From Paracoccaceae bacterium (GTDB lineage: Bacteria; Pseudomonadota; Alphaproteobacteria; Rhodobacterales; Rhodobacteraceae): a stretch of DNA of 64,000 nucleotides. This document shows, one piece after another, positions 1 to 8,438 of the stretch; position 1 is the stretch's first letter, and the number at the start of each line of letters is the position of its first letter. The stretch is taken from NCBI GenBank assembly GCA_024236495.1, contig JACKKJ010000002.1:242501-306500 (forward strand). The letters are read 5' to 3'. The notes below the pieces were generated by a model. The model made no database searches. It was not told where the DNA came from and worked only from the letters and a program-made list of their open reading frames with translations. The translations under genes were made by a program, and so were the position numbers.

Positions 1-214
1 TCCAGAGCGTCAGCTTGACGCTCGTCCATGCCCCCGGCAGGGCAAGGAACTGCCGCCAGGGTTCCAGCGACCATTCGGTCTTGCCGATCGCGGGCAGATG
101 ACCGAACGCGGCGGCGACAGTGTGCCAAAGCCCTGCGGCGATCGGCAGGACCAGTCCCGCCAGAACCACCGCAAGCACCGTCGCCCGCAGCCCGCGTCCG
201 TCGCTTCGCGTCAT
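1..214 (-). CDS. ABC transporter permease, YnjC-like (5' part only)
   Basis: Only the first 71 codons lie in the window; the rest runs off the left edge. The ATG at 214 overlaps the TGA of the upstream substrate-binding gene (ATGA), so the two are translationally coupled. The translation has a basic N terminus (MTRSDGRGLR) followed by one hydrophobic helix (residues about 12-30), as expected for the first membrane segment of an inner-membrane ABC permease. Assignment to the YnjC type rests mainly on order: in E. coli ynjB, ynjC and ynjD are adjacent and ynjF is in the same operon, and here YnjF-like and YnjB-like genes directly precede it. The ATPase would lie further left, outside the window. 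The transported substrate is unknown. Confidence 0.7.
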   Translation of the reverse strand, partial: MTRSDGRGLRATVLAVVLAGLVLPIAAGLWHTVAAAFGHLPAIGKTEWSLEPWRQFLALPGAWTSVKLTLW

Positions 215-1398
215 TGCGTGTAGCGCTTGGCCCAGCTTTCGGCGATCTTCGTCATCCAGCTGGGATGCGGCTCGATCAGCGTGGGGCCAAGTTCCTCCAG
301 CGTCGGCAGGGCCGGCGATGTTGGCAGGGCCGCGAATGCTTCCTTCTCGGACCCTGAGAGCTTCGTCGGGTCCAGGACGGAAAAGCTGCCAAGAACAGAA
401 ATGTCCTGCGCATGCGCCTGGGTGGCAGGATCAAGCAGGAAGTTGGCTACGACCATCGCGCCTTCCCGATGTGCGGCATTATAAGGGATGGCGACAAAGC
501 TGATGTTTCCGATCGTGCCGCCATCAAGCGCATATGCCCGCGCGGTTTCCGGCAGAAGGCCCTTTTCGATGGCAGCCGCCGCGGAGGCAGGATCGAAGGC
601 CATCGAAATGTCGACCACCCCGTCGTTCAGCATCTGCTCCTGAACCGAGGCGTTTTCCGGAAAGGTCTCGCCATCCCGCCAGAGTGTCGGACGCAATTCG
701 TCGTACCAGGACCAGAGTGGTGCGGTCACTGCGTCGAAGTCCGCCTCGGACGCGGGCATCTGAAGCACGTCGCGGTCCGGCACAAGTTCGATCAAAGCCT
801 GCTTCAGAAAGGTCGATCCCATGAAGTTGTCCACGACGGGATGGGTGAAACGCCCGGGATTCGCCTTCGACCATTCCAGAAGTTCGGCCATTGACATCGG
901 CGGCTGGTCGACCCGCGCGTTGTCGTAGATCAGGACATATTTCGCCAGGCGCCAGGGTGACTCGTATCCCTCGACCGGCACGGTGAAGTCTACGGTCGCG
1001 GCCGAACCTGGTGAAAGGTCTAGGTACTTCGCATTTGGCAAGATCTCGACGAAGGGTCCATGCAGCAGGCCCTGTTCCTTCATCGACAGGAAGTTGGCGC
1101 CGTTGATCCAGATCATGTCGACCGAACCGCCTTCGTCCTGTCCGGCCGCCTTTTCCGCAATGACCCGTGTCACCGCCTCGGCAGTATCGGTCAGCTTCAC
1201 CTGCTGGATCGTTACACCGTAGTCTGCCTCAAGCCGTTCAGATGCCCACCGGATGAAATCATTTGTGCGTTCGTCGCCGCCCCATGCATTCCAGTAGACG
1301 GTCTGCCCCCGTGCAGCGGACACGATCTCATCCCAGGTTTCGGCGCGGAGGGGAAAGGCGGACGCCAGAAGCATGGCGAACAGGACCGGAAGACGCAT
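211..1398 (-). CDS. ABC transporter substrate-binding protein, YnjB-like
   Basis: Periplasmic binding protein of an uncharacterised importer of the YnjB family (COG4134), 395 aa. The start at 1398 is chosen because a cleavable signal peptide follows at once (MRLPVLFAMLLASAFPLRA, mature end near ETWDEI) and AGGAG sits just upstream; the frame stays open further upstream but there it overlaps the YnjF-like gene. The mature part has the periplasmic-binding-protein type 2 layout, including the early VYWNAWGGDERTNDFIRWA stretch typical of the family. It overlaps the permease gene by 4 nt and lies 2 nt after the CDP-alcohol transferase gene, so all are one operon. Ligand unknown; iron, thiamine or polyamine-like ligands cannot be told apart here. 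Confidence 0.85.
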   Translation of the reverse strand: MRLPVLFAMLLASAFPLRAETWDEIVSAARGQTVYWNAWGGDERTNDFIRWASERLEADYGVTIQQVKLTDTAEAVTRVIAEKAAGQDEGGSVDMIWINGANFLSMKEQGLLHGPFVEILPNAKYLDLSPGSAATVDFTVPVEGYESPWRLAKYVLIYDNARVDQPPMSMAELLEWSKANPGRFTHPVVDNFMGSTFLKQALIELVPDRDVLQMPASEADFDAVTAPLWSWYDELRPTLWRDGETFPENASVQEQMLNDGVVDISMAFDPASAAAAIEKGLLPETARAYALDGGTIGNISFVAIPYNAAHREGAMVVANFLLDPATQAHAQDISVLGSFSVLDPTKLSGSEKEAFAALPTSPALPTLEELGPTLIEPHPSWMTKIAESWAKRYTQ

Positions 1399-1400
1399 GG

Positions 1401-2042
1401 TTACTCCTCTGTTGGGGACCGATAAGATTCCTTGCCGGGCGCGAATGCAACCCAGCCCATGCGCCAGCGGGTCACGGTCGTGACCCAGCAGGCGGCGGCG
1501 AAAAGCAGAGCGAGCAGCGGGAAGTGCTGAGGCCAAAGACAGATCGCGGCGAAGAATGCGATGGTTTCGCTCCCTTCAGTCAGGCCCCCAAGGTAGTAGA
1601 AGCCCTTGGAAGGATACCTTTCCGCCTCAAGCCCGCGCTTTGCGGCGATGGTCGCGAAGGCCAGAAAACTTGATCCCGTTCCGATGAACGCCGCGATCAG
1701 GACGGCCGCGGCAACAGCGTTTCGCCCCGGATCCGCCAGCGCGAACCCCAGGGGAACGATTGCGTAGAAGACGAAATCAAGCGCGATGTCGAGAAAGGCG
1801 CCACGGTCGGTCGGCCCCATCTTGCGCGCGATGGCCCCGTCCAGCCCGTCCGCGATCCTGTTGGCCGCAATCAGGGCAAGCGCCACCTTGTACCAACCAA
1901 GCGAGAGAGCCGGGAGCGCGAGCACACCAATGAGGAACCCCGCGATCGTCACCCGGTCAGCCGGCACCCCGCGCGATGCAAGCGCGGCGGCGGGCGGCGC
2001 CAGAAGCGCACGTTGAAAAGGCAGGAGATAGCGATCGATCAC
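1401..2042 (-). CDS. CDP-alcohol phosphatidyltransferase, YnjF-like
   Basis: Integral membrane enzyme of the CDP-alcohol phosphotransferase family (213 aa), which moves a phosphatidyl or other CDP-linked group to an alcohol. The signature is visible: DGLDGAIAR followed by GAFLDIALD supplies the conserved D-x2-DG-x2-AR ... G-x3-D-x3-D metal and CDP-binding residues, although the gap between AR and G is 7 residues rather than the usual 8 or more. Several hydrophobic helices flank it. I place the start at GTG 2042, whose GTGA overlaps the stop of the upstream flavoprotein gene. Its place beside YnjB and YnjC homologues matches the E. coli ynj operon and points to the YnjF subfamily, whose acceptor alcohol is not known. 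Confidence 0.83.
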   Translation of the reverse strand: MIDRYLLPFQRALLAPPAAALASRGVPADRVTIAGFLIGVLALPALSLGWYKVALALIAANRIADGLDGAIARKMGPTDRGAFLDIALDFVFYAIVPLGFALADPGRNAVAAAVLIAAFIGTGSSFLAFATIAAKRGLEAERYPSKGFYYLGGLTEGSETIAFFAAICLWPQHFPLLALLFAAACWVTTVTRWRMGWVAFAPGKESYRSPTEE

Positions 2043-4192
2043 CTGCCGCGCCTCCAGGCGTGAAGACGTTCGAGCCACGCGATCACAACCGGATTCACAT
2101 GCGCCTTTCGCCATTCGCCCGCGACGAACTTGTTGGCCTCTGCCAGCGTCGGATAGGTGTGTATCGTGGCGAGGATCTTGTTCAGTCCAAGCCCGTGCTT
2201 CATCGCCAGGACGAATTCTGACAGCACGTCGGCCGCATGTTCCCCGACGATCGTCACACCCAGGATTCGATCGCGTCCACGCTCCGTCAGCACCTTGACG
2301 AAGCCTGCTGCGCTTGCGTCCGTGATCGCCCGGTCAAGATCGGCCAGGTCGTATCGAGTGACTTCGTACGCGATTCCCCGTTCTCGTGCTTCCTGTTCGT
2401 TCAGGCCGACGCGCGCGACCTCCGGATCCATGAACGTCGCCCAGGGTATCACCCTGTAGTCGACCCGGAACCGCCTGACGAAACCGAAAAGCGCGTTGAC
2501 CGAGGCGAACCACGCCTGATGCGCCGCGGTATGGGTGAACTGGTAGGGTCCAGCCACGTCGCCCGCCGCGTAGATGTTGGGATAGAGCGTTTCCAGATAC
2601 TCGTTTGTCTCGATCACGCGGCGCGCGGGAATCCCCAGTTCCTCAAGTCCGAACCCGTGAAGCCGCGCGGCGCGCCCCACCGCGACGATGATATCATCGA
2701 ACACGACCCGAGACGTCACGCCATCCGCGTCCAGATCAATCCACTTCTCGCTGCCGGTCACACCGCAGGCAATTGCCCTGTGTCCGGTCAGAACCCGGAC
2801 ACCGTCCGCCTCAAGTGTGCGACGCGCGAATTCGGAAACCTCGGAATCCTCACGCGACAGAACGCGCGGCAGCATTTCGACCTGCGTCACGGCAGAGCCG
2901 AGGCGTGCGAAGCTCTGAGCCAGCTCGCAACCGATCGGCCCGCCGCCCAAGACGACCAACCGCCGCGGCGCTTCATCACGCTCGGCAAACGCATCCCACA
3001 GGGTGTCCGAGGTCAGATGACTCACATCGTCAAGTCCGGGCAATGGCGGGATGAAGGGGGCTGCGCCTGTCGCGACGATGATCGAACGGGTCGTCAGCCT
3101 GCGGGCCGAACCATCGTCGAAATGGACCTCGACGGTCCAGGGATCGACGATCCGCGCGCGCCCTTGCAAGACCTCGACCCCAAGCCCTTCGTAGCGCTCC
3201 ACGCTGTCATGCGGTTCAATCGCGGCGATGACTTGCCGGATACGTTCGAACACCTTGCGGAACCCGATCACCGGGGCCGCTGGCTCAAGACCGTAGTCGC
3301 CTGCCGTTCGCATCTGATGGGCAAGCTTGGCGGACCGGATCAATGCCTTTGACGGCACACAACCGAAGTTCAGACAGTCCCCCCCCATCCTGTGCGTCTC
3401 GACCAGGGTCACCCTGGCCTTGGTGGCGGCCGCGACATAGGCCGACACCAGACCCGCCGCCCCACCCCCGATCACGACAAGGTTGCGATCATATCGGGCG
3501 GGCTTCTTCCAGCGCGCATAGACCCGGCGTCGCTTCACCAGACCCAAAGCGAACCTTGCGAGCCACGGGAACACGCCCAGAAGCGCGAAGGACAGCAGGA
3601 TCTGCGGCGACACGATGCCGGAAATGCTCTCAAGGCGCCCGATCTGGGTGCCTGCATTCACATAAACGGCCGTTCCGGCAAGCATTCCCATCTGGCTGAC
3701 GGCATAGAACGTCGTGGCGCGGATCGGCGTAAGCCCCATAAGGAGATTTATCGCGAAGAACGGCACGACAGGGATCAGCCGCAGCGTAAAAAGATAGAAC
3801 GCGCCATCGCGTCTTACCCCTTCGTCGATCGCTGTCAAACGCGATCCGAAACGTTCATGCACCCAGTCGGACAAGAGGTAGCGCGAAACAAGGAAGGCAA
3901 GCGTCGCGCCAATGCTTGACGCGAAGGACACAAGCACAAGCCCCCAGCCAAATCCGAAAAGCGCACCGATCGCCAGGGTCAGCCAGACTGCGATCGGCAG
4001 CGAAAGCGCGGTCACGGCGACATAGGTCAGAAAAAAGAGCGTGGCGACCAGGAACGGGCTTTGCGCCTTTTGCTCGGCGAAAGCCTCAAGGTAGGTTCGA
4101 AGCAGCGCGAGATCGGGCGCCGTTCGCCCGATATGCCAGACAAGCACCGCTACGAGGCAGACCAGGGCAAAGAAGATCGTCGGTTTCTTCAT
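2039..4192 (-). CDS. TVP38/DedA-type membrane domain fused to mercuric-reductase-like flavoprotein
   Basis: A 717-aa two-domain protein. Residues about 1-220 hold an N-terminal anchor and a VTT (TVP38/TMEM64, SNARE-associated) membrane domain with several helices. From about residue 230 a class I pyridine nucleotide-disulfide oxidoreductase begins: FAD motif VVIGGGAAGL near 240, redox cysteines Cys273 and Cys278 in GGDCLNFGCVPSK, a second dinucleotide motif (VVLGGGPIGCELAQ), and a dimerisation domain with the conserved HTYPTLAEA. The C-terminal vicinal cysteines of true mercuric reductases are absent, so mercury reduction is unlikely; a membrane-tethered disulfide or quinone reductase role is inference. 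ATG 4192 is used because it gives a natural membrane N terminus; GTG 4222 is a possible alternative. It leads the ynj-like operon. Confidence 0.85.
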   Translation of the reverse strand: MKKPTIFFALVCLVAVLVWHIGRTAPDLALLRTYLEAFAEQKAQSPFLVATLFFLTYVAVTALSLPIAVWLTLAIGALFGFGWGLVLVSFASSIGATLAFLVSRYLLSDWVHERFGSRLTAIDEGVRRDGAFYLFTLRLIPVVPFFAINLLMGLTPIRATTFYAVSQMGMLAGTAVYVNAGTQIGRLESISGIVSPQILLSFALLGVFPWLARFALGLVKRRRVYARWKKPARYDRNLVVIGGGAAGLVSAYVAAATKARVTLVETHRMGGDCLNFGCVPSKALIRSAKLAHQMRTAGDYGLEPAAPVIGFRKVFERIRQVIAAIEPHDSVERYEGLGVEVLQGRARIVDPWTVEVHFDDGSARRLTTRSIIVATGAAPFIPPLPGLDDVSHLTSDTLWDAFAERDEAPRRLVVLGGGPIGCELAQSFARLGSAVTQVEMLPRVLSREDSEVSEFARRTLEADGVRVLTGHRAIACGVTGSEKWIDLDADGVTSRVVFDDIIVAVGRAARLHGFGLEELGIPARRVIETNEYLETLYPNIYAAGDVAGPYQFTHTAAHQAWFASVNALFGFVRRFRVDYRVIPWATFMDPEVARVGLNEQEARERGIAYEVTRYDLADLDRAITDASAAGFVKVLTERGRDRILGVTIVGEHAADVLSEFVLAMKHGLGLNKILATIHTYPTLAEANKFVAGEWRKAHVNPVVIAWLERLHAWRRGR

Positions 4193-4335
4193 GATGTCAC
4201 TGAGGCTGATGCTATCGGGCACATGGTCTGATCAGGCGTTTTCCCGGCGGGGACTTGTCCCACACATCTAGCAGCGAATTCGCTTCACGGATAACCCGGG
4301 TCCGCAACACGTTTGCGTCAAGCCTGTTACAGCAG

Positions 4336-4364
4336 AACGGGCGCCCGCAATGCGGACGCCCGTT
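4336..4364 (-). terminator. Intrinsic-terminator-like hairpin after the small exported protein gene
   Basis: Two 13-base arms (AACGGGCGCCCGC and GCGGACGCCCGTT) separated by a 3-base loop, with one non-Watson-Crick pair. It lies 17 nt past the stop of the gene at 4382-4609, on the side where that minus-strand transcript would end. No long U tract follows, so termination is likely but not certain. Confidence 0.6.
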
Positions 4365-4381
4365 GCACGGCGGTCGCCGGA

Positions 4382-4609
4382 TCAGTTCAGGATCGCCCGA
4401 ATTTGACCGCCCTTGGCGCTCTCTTCGGAATAGATCACCGACTGAAGCGCCTGGACTTGCGCGACGGTCAGGTTGGACAGGTCGGCGTTGGGAACCAGGC
4501 GCTTGATCTCGGACCTGTCGACGTTCGAGAGTTCGGTGGGGTTGTTCATCGCCGAAGCGGCGCCGGCGGCGATAGAGAGCGCAGTTGCAGCAAGAAGAAT
4601 GCGTTTCAT
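4382..4609 (-). CDS. Small exported protein of unknown function (75 aa)
   Basis: Starts at ATG 4609 (AGGA about 9 nt upstream). Residues 1-20 (MKRILLAATALSIAAGAASA) form a textbook Sec signal peptide with an Ala-Ser-Ala cleavage site. The mature 55 residues are rich in Asn, Ser and Leu; the stretch ADLSNLTVAQVQALQSVIY resembles small periplasmic proteins that are common in Rhodobacteraceae and have no assigned role. No cysteine or known domain is visible. The gene is monocistronic, with its own terminator downstream and about 300 bp of non-coding DNA upstream. No function can be assigned. Confidence 0.75.
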   Translation of the reverse strand: MKRILLAATALSIAAGAASAMNNPTELSNVDRSEIKRLVPNADLSNLTVAQVQALQSVIYSEESAKGGQIRAILN

Positions 4610-4917
4610 TTCCAGTTTCCTTTCATCGGTTTTCGGGCTCTTGGCCACTGACGACAAGATGTGAAACCGGCACCAGAAAGGGAAATCACGCCTCGCTCAC
4701 TCTGCCTCACACCGAATTTTTCGGGCGTGCAGTTGAATATCGCGAACCGAAGACTGGTCGATGAATTCCAGAGAACCGGGCAAGCGCTTCATCACGCCGC
4801 CGTCACAACTTGCCAACGGATTTCGATCCGACGCCCATCGCACCCTTCCTGTGCACGCCGGCACACCCGCGACCTTGTCCGCAAAGGTGTCATCGACTCC
4901 CATGGGGCGGCGAAGCA
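4610..4917. other. Non-coding interval
   Basis: About 308 bases between the small exported protein gene and the methyltransferase gene. It must hold the promoter of the exported protein gene (minus strand). Short open frames exist on both strands, but none has a convincing ribosome binding site or recognisable protein. I see no clear hairpin at the 3' end of the methyltransferase operon, nor any RNA gene. Confidence 0.5.
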
Positions 4918-5703
4918 CTAGACTGGCTTGCGTCCCTTGAGATGAGTCGGGCAATGCTCCCCGCTCTCCAGGACCGGCACCATCCGCGCCCAGATTCCGA
5001 TGTTCTCCTCGACGAAATCGCGCCCGACAATCTGCGCCGCTGCCTCGCCGACCGGCCCTTCCAGGCGCGCAAGCTCTTGTTTCGCGACCTCCCGATACCA
5101 GGCATTCCGGCTTGTGATTTCAATGTGCTCAAATCCCGCTCGCTGCATGGCATCTCGATAGCGCCCCGGCGAGGCCATTCCGAAGTCGAGGCCCTCGGAC
5201 TTGATATAGGCCGCCATCTCCGGCGACGGGGCGCCATCGTGTCCGATCAGCCAGTCGGACGCGACGAACCAGCCACCTGGCTTGAGAACCCTGAAGACCT
5301 CGCTCATCAGCGCGTGCTTGTCGACAATGTGGATGATCGAGTCCTTGGAGAACACGATATCGAATGTATCGGGCGGAAATGGCAGCGGTCCGGGAACGAC
5401 CTTCAGGCAGCCGATCCGATCCGACAATCCGGCGCTTCCGATCACCTTGCGGGCATGGGCAAGGACGGTATCCTCAATATCGATGCCGCAGACATAGCCC
5501 GCACCATGGTTTGCCACGAGCGCGACATCGATCCCGCCTGCGCCGCATCCGATGTCAAGGATCGAACGCCCGACGAAATCGGATCCTTCGACAAGCCGGG
5601 CCACCTCATCGGGGCCACCGGGCGAAAGGAAGCCTTCGCCCCAGATCGCTTCCAGCATGTCAATCAGCTTCTGATGGTAGTATTCGCCGCCCTCGGTTTC
5701 CAT
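4918..5703 (-). CDS. Class I SAM-dependent methyltransferase, phosphoethanolamine-methyltransferase-like
   Basis: 261 aa with a Rossmann methyltransferase fold: SAM motif I ILDIGCGAGG (about residues 48-57), an acidic residue at the end of strand 2 (CGIDIED), and a motif IV/post region FSKDSIIHIVDKHALM with VLKPGGWFVASDWL. The last two closely resemble the SRDTILHI-DK ... LKPGGKVLISDYC pattern of phosphoethanolamine N-methyltransferases, so an amine-type acceptor is likely; the true substrate is unknown. ATG 5703 has an AGGGGGG ribosome binding site and lies 10 nt after the cupin gene, so it is the last gene of the importer operon. A methylating enzyme ending a set of demethylating genes is unexpected; it may remethylate a product or act on the imported compound. 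Confidence 0.82.
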   Translation of the reverse strand: METEGGEYYHQKLIDMLEAIWGEGFLSPGGPDEVARLVEGSDFVGRSILDIGCGAGGIDVALVANHGAGYVCGIDIEDTVLAHARKVIGSAGLSDRIGCLKVVPGPLPFPPDTFDIVFSKDSIIHIVDKHALMSEVFRVLKPGGWFVASDWLIGHDGAPSPEMAAYIKSEGLDFGMASPGRYRDAMQRAGFEHIEITSRNAWYREVAKQELARLEGPVGEAAAQIVGRDFVEENIGIWARMVPVLESGEHCPTHLKGRKPV

Positions 5704-5713
5704 CTATCCCCCC

Positions 5714-6619
5714 TCAGCCCGCCATATCCTGCGTCCCGTCATCCAACCGGAGTTCTTCAAGCGCGGGCCAGTCCTTGGCGGGCACGACCTCTGCCGGCGC
5801 GTTCACATCGCGGGTCCAGCAATAGAGGCACAGGAACGGCTCGGGTCCGACCTTTGTCATGTGGGGCCGCATCGGTTCGTTCCAGACCGGAACATGCGCG
5901 GGCAGAACGGCAAGCGGTTCACCGGCGCCAAAGCGCCAGCCGTGCGGGCCGGTCAGCGGGGCGTAAAGCTCCGGCGCCGGGTGGCGATGGTCGCGGTAAA
6001 GGACATCCGGCGCGATCAGGAACAGGCCCAAGTCGAATTCCCTTGCCCCGTAGGGTGCCTCTTCCTCCCCCACGATCGAGGCAAAGGCATGGCCCGAACG
6101 GAACGCCGCCCCGATCTCTTCGGGCGGATAGAGATCGTAGGTGATCCATGTCAGGCAGGGCGCCGCCTGGCGGATCGCCTCGGCCAGCGCGGGATGAGTT
6201 TCGCCCAGGGACGCAAGCGCGCGCGGCAACCATTGTTCCAAGACCGGGTTCGGCGGCGTCGGAACCCGGAGCGGCCTGCCGCCGCGCCACTGCGACAGCC
6301 CGGCCCTGACCTCGGCGATACCTGGGCCGGAAAATCCGGAAAGGTATTGGTCCGCCTCATCCAGCAGCCTTGAAAGCGCAGTTGCGAAGCGCGGAGGCGC
6401 GGGCGGCGGGACATCGCCAGAAAGGCCGCGTTCTGCCAGGAGCGCGGCAGGGTCGTCGTGATCGCGGGGCGAACAGATCCGATAGACTTCCAGCGCGGCA
6501 TCCGAAAGCCGGCCCGACCGGTTCAGCGCCATCGCGGCGGCATAGCGCCGCCGCCCCGATCCCTCCGCGCCAAGCGGTGTGAGCAATTCTGCCCGGTGCG
6601 TTTCTTCTTCCTCGGTCAT
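5714..6619 (-). CDS. DMSP-lyase-family cupin (DddQ-like)
   Basis: 301 aa. The C-terminal half is a single cupin barrel carrying the metal-site pattern of DddQ-type dimethylsulfoniopropionate lyases: Y208-x2-H211-x-H213-x3-E217-x-Y219, and later H253 in MRPHMTK. In DddQ the equivalent residues include the metal ligands and the catalytic tyrosine; the flanks (FLIAPDVLY before, PELYAPLTG after) also match the family. Residues 1-140 are a helical N-terminal region, as in DddQ but longer. DddQ-type enzymes release dimethyl sulfide and acrylate from DMSP. Here the gene sits 2 nt after a PotC-like permease and among betaine-type demethylation genes, so its substrate may be another sulfonium or ammonium zwitterion. 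ATG 6619; the frame continues upstream only as antiphase coding. Confidence 0.85.
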   Translation of the reverse strand: MTEEEETHRAELLTPLGAEGSGRRRYAAAMALNRSGRLSDAALEVYRICSPRDHDDPAALLAERGLSGDVPPPAPPRFATALSRLLDEADQYLSGFSGPGIAEVRAGLSQWRGGRPLRVPTPPNPVLEQWLPRALASLGETHPALAEAIRQAAPCLTWITYDLYPPEEIGAAFRSGHAFASIVGEEEAPYGAREFDLGLFLIAPDVLYRDHRHPAPELYAPLTGPHGWRFGAGEPLAVLPAHVPVWNEPMRPHMTKVGPEPFLCLYCWTRDVNAPAEVVPAKDWPALEELRLDDGTQDMAG

Positions 6620-6621
6620 GG

Positions 6622-7461
6622 TCAGAGATTCGACTGGTAAGCCAATTGCGCGTCTCGTTCCTTCCGTCGTTCGGCGGCATTCATCAGGAACCCGGCGATG
6701 ATGACTCCGACGCCGACAACGCTCACGGTAATCGTCGCCAGCGCATTGATGTCCGGCGTCACGCCCAGCTTGACCTTGGACCAGATCAGCAGCGGCAGCG
6801 TCGTGTTGCCAGGGCCGGTCGTGAAGGAGGTGATGACCACATCGTCGAGCGAGATGGTAAAGGCGAGAAGCCAGCCCGACAGGATCGCGGGCGAAATGAT
6901 GGGCAAGGTCACGTCCTTCATCACCTGCCATGGGCGGGACCCAAGATCCATCGCCGCCTCCTCGACCGCGACATCGGCCTCGGACAGACGGGAATGCACG
7001 ATGGTCGTGACGAAGACCATGGAGAAGGTGATGTGGGCCAGCGTGACGGTCGCAAAACCCCTTTGGGCCGGCCAGCCCACCCATTCCGCAAGCATGATGA
7101 AGAAGATCAGCGACGAGATGCCGGTGATGACCTCGGGCATGATGAGGGGCGCGGTCACCAGACCGGAAAAAAGCGTGCGACCCCGAAACGACTTGAACCG
7201 CGCCAACGCAAGCCCCGCCATGGTGCCCAGGATCGTCGCGATCGTCGCGGAAAGCAGCGCGATCTTCAGCGACAGGATCGCGGCGTTGATCACCTGGTCG
7301 TTTTCGAACAGCTTTCCATACCACTTGGTCGAGAACCCGCCCCAGACCGTCGCCAGCCGGGCATTGTTGAACGAGAACACGATCATCGACAGGATCGGCA
7401 CATAGAAGAACGCGAAGCCGAAGCACAGCATCGTCACCAGAAAGCGTGACTTGCGTTTCAT
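6622..7461 (-). CDS. ABC transporter permease, PotC-like (spermidine/putrescine family)
   Basis: 279-aa inner-membrane permease with six predicted helices and the EAA loop EEAAMDLGSRPWQVMKDVTLP (about residues 150-170), which docks on the ATPase. The N terminus (MKRKSRFLVTMLCFGFAFFYVPILSMIVFSFN) is characteristic of PotC/YdcV permeases. Its start overlaps the stop of the PotB-like gene by 4 nt. It works with the permease at 7458-8429, the ATPase at 8439-9599 and the binding protein at 9607-10707. Pot-type importers carry polyamines and other cationic or zwitterionic small molecules; the neighbouring genes suggest a methylated zwitterion here. Confidence 0.9.
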   Translation of the reverse strand: MKRKSRFLVTMLCFGFAFFYVPILSMIVFSFNNARLATVWGGFSTKWYGKLFENDQVINAAILSLKIALLSATIATILGTMAGLALARFKSFRGRTLFSGLVTAPLIMPEVITGISSLIFFIMLAEWVGWPAQRGFATVTLAHITFSMVFVTTIVHSRLSEADVAVEEAAMDLGSRPWQVMKDVTLPIISPAILSGWLLAFTISLDDVVITSFTTGPGNTTLPLLIWSKVKLGVTPDINALATITVSVVGVGVIIAGFLMNAAERRKERDAQLAYQSNL

Positions 7462-8429
7462 GGTTCCATCGCCCTCTTCTCGTGCGCCTTCGCCTCGAAA
7501 TGCGAATAGAGCATCATCGGCACCACCAGAAGGAGCAAGAGCCCCACCGCCACGGCGGAGGCCATCGGCCAGTCCCGGGCCGAGGCGAATTCATCCTGGA
7601 TGACCCGGCCGATCATCGGCTGCGACGGGTTTCCGACAAGACCGGGGATGATCAGTTCGCCCGACGCCGGGATGAACACCAGAAGACCGCCCGCAATGAT
7701 GCCGGGAACCGACAGCGGCAGGGTGACATCCAGAAACACCCGGAAGGGTCGCGACCCCAGATCCTCGGCCGCCTCGTTCAGTGTCAGGTCCAGCTTTTCG
7801 AGATTGGCGTAAAGCGGCAGGATCATGAACGGAAGGTAGGAATAGACCGTAACGAGAACGACCGCGAAGTTGGTGTTCATCATCTGGATCGACCGGATCG
7901 CCCATTCCTCCGGCATCATCATGTTGTAGCCGGCCGTCAGAAGCTTGTTGAACCAGCTGTTGTTGCCCATCAGCCCCATCCAGGCGTAGACGCGCAACAG
8001 GAAGGAAGTCCAGAAGGGCAGGATGACCAGCATCAGCAGGATATTGCGCCAGGACTTCGACACCCGCGTCAGTCCCAGCGCCATCGGATAGCCGATCAGC
8101 AGGCACAGCAGCGTCGCGAAGGCCGCGTTGCGGATCGAGGTCAGGAACGCGCGGATATAGAGCGAGTCGGAGAAAAGGCGATCATAGGTCGCTGTGTTGA
8201 TCAGCGGGTGTTCGCCGCCGAAGGAGAAGGGCGGGGATGTCGGCGTGCGTGTCGCCACACTCATTGCGACGACGATGAGGAACGGTACCAGAAAAAAGAT
8301 CACCAGCCAGACATAGGGCGTCGCGATCGTCAGGTCCGCCCATCCCCGGCGGTTGAACCAGCGCGCGAAAGCCCCGTGGTGGCCGGGATCGGAGGCAGGT
8401 TGTGCGCCGTTGCCGGAAACCTCTGTCAT
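7458..8429 (-). CDS. ABC transporter permease, PotB-like
   Basis: 323-aa permease partner of the PotC-like protein. It has a long hydrophilic N terminus (about 35 residues), six helices and the EAA loop NEAAEDLGSRPFRVFLDVTLP around residues 215-235. ATG 8429 is preceded by AGGAGC, and the 3' end overlaps the PotC-like gene in an ATGA. The large periplasmic loop after helix 1 is usual in PotB/YdcU permeases. It should form the heterodimeric channel of the importer encoded at 6622-10707. Confidence 0.9.
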   Translation of the reverse strand: MTEVSGNGAQPASDPGHHGAFARWFNRRGWADLTIATPYVWLVIFFLVPFLIVVAMSVATRTPTSPPFSFGGEHPLINTATYDRLFSDSLYIRAFLTSIRNAAFATLLCLLIGYPMALGLTRVSKSWRNILLMLVILPFWTSFLLRVYAWMGLMGNNSWFNKLLTAGYNMMMPEEWAIRSIQMMNTNFAVVLVTVYSYLPFMILPLYANLEKLDLTLNEAAEDLGSRPFRVFLDVTLPLSVPGIIAGGLLVFIPASGELIIPGLVGNPSQPMIGRVIQDEFASARDWPMASAVAVGLLLLLVVPMMLYSHFEAKAHEKRAMEP

Positions 8430-8438
8430 GCGCGGCTC

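Noticed and set aside
2039..4192. Mercury resistance gene
   Set aside because: The flavoprotein has the redox cysteine pair but no C-terminal cysteine pair, no heavy-metal domain and no mer genes nearby.
4610..4917. Small genes in the non-coding interval
   Set aside because: The short frames on both strands lack ribosome binding sites and any family likeness.
5714..7426. Apparent 570-residue fusion of the DMSP-lyase-family cupin with upstream sequence
   Set aside because: The upstream part is out of frame with the real PotC-like gene, which has its own start and stop; the cupin starts at ATG 6619.
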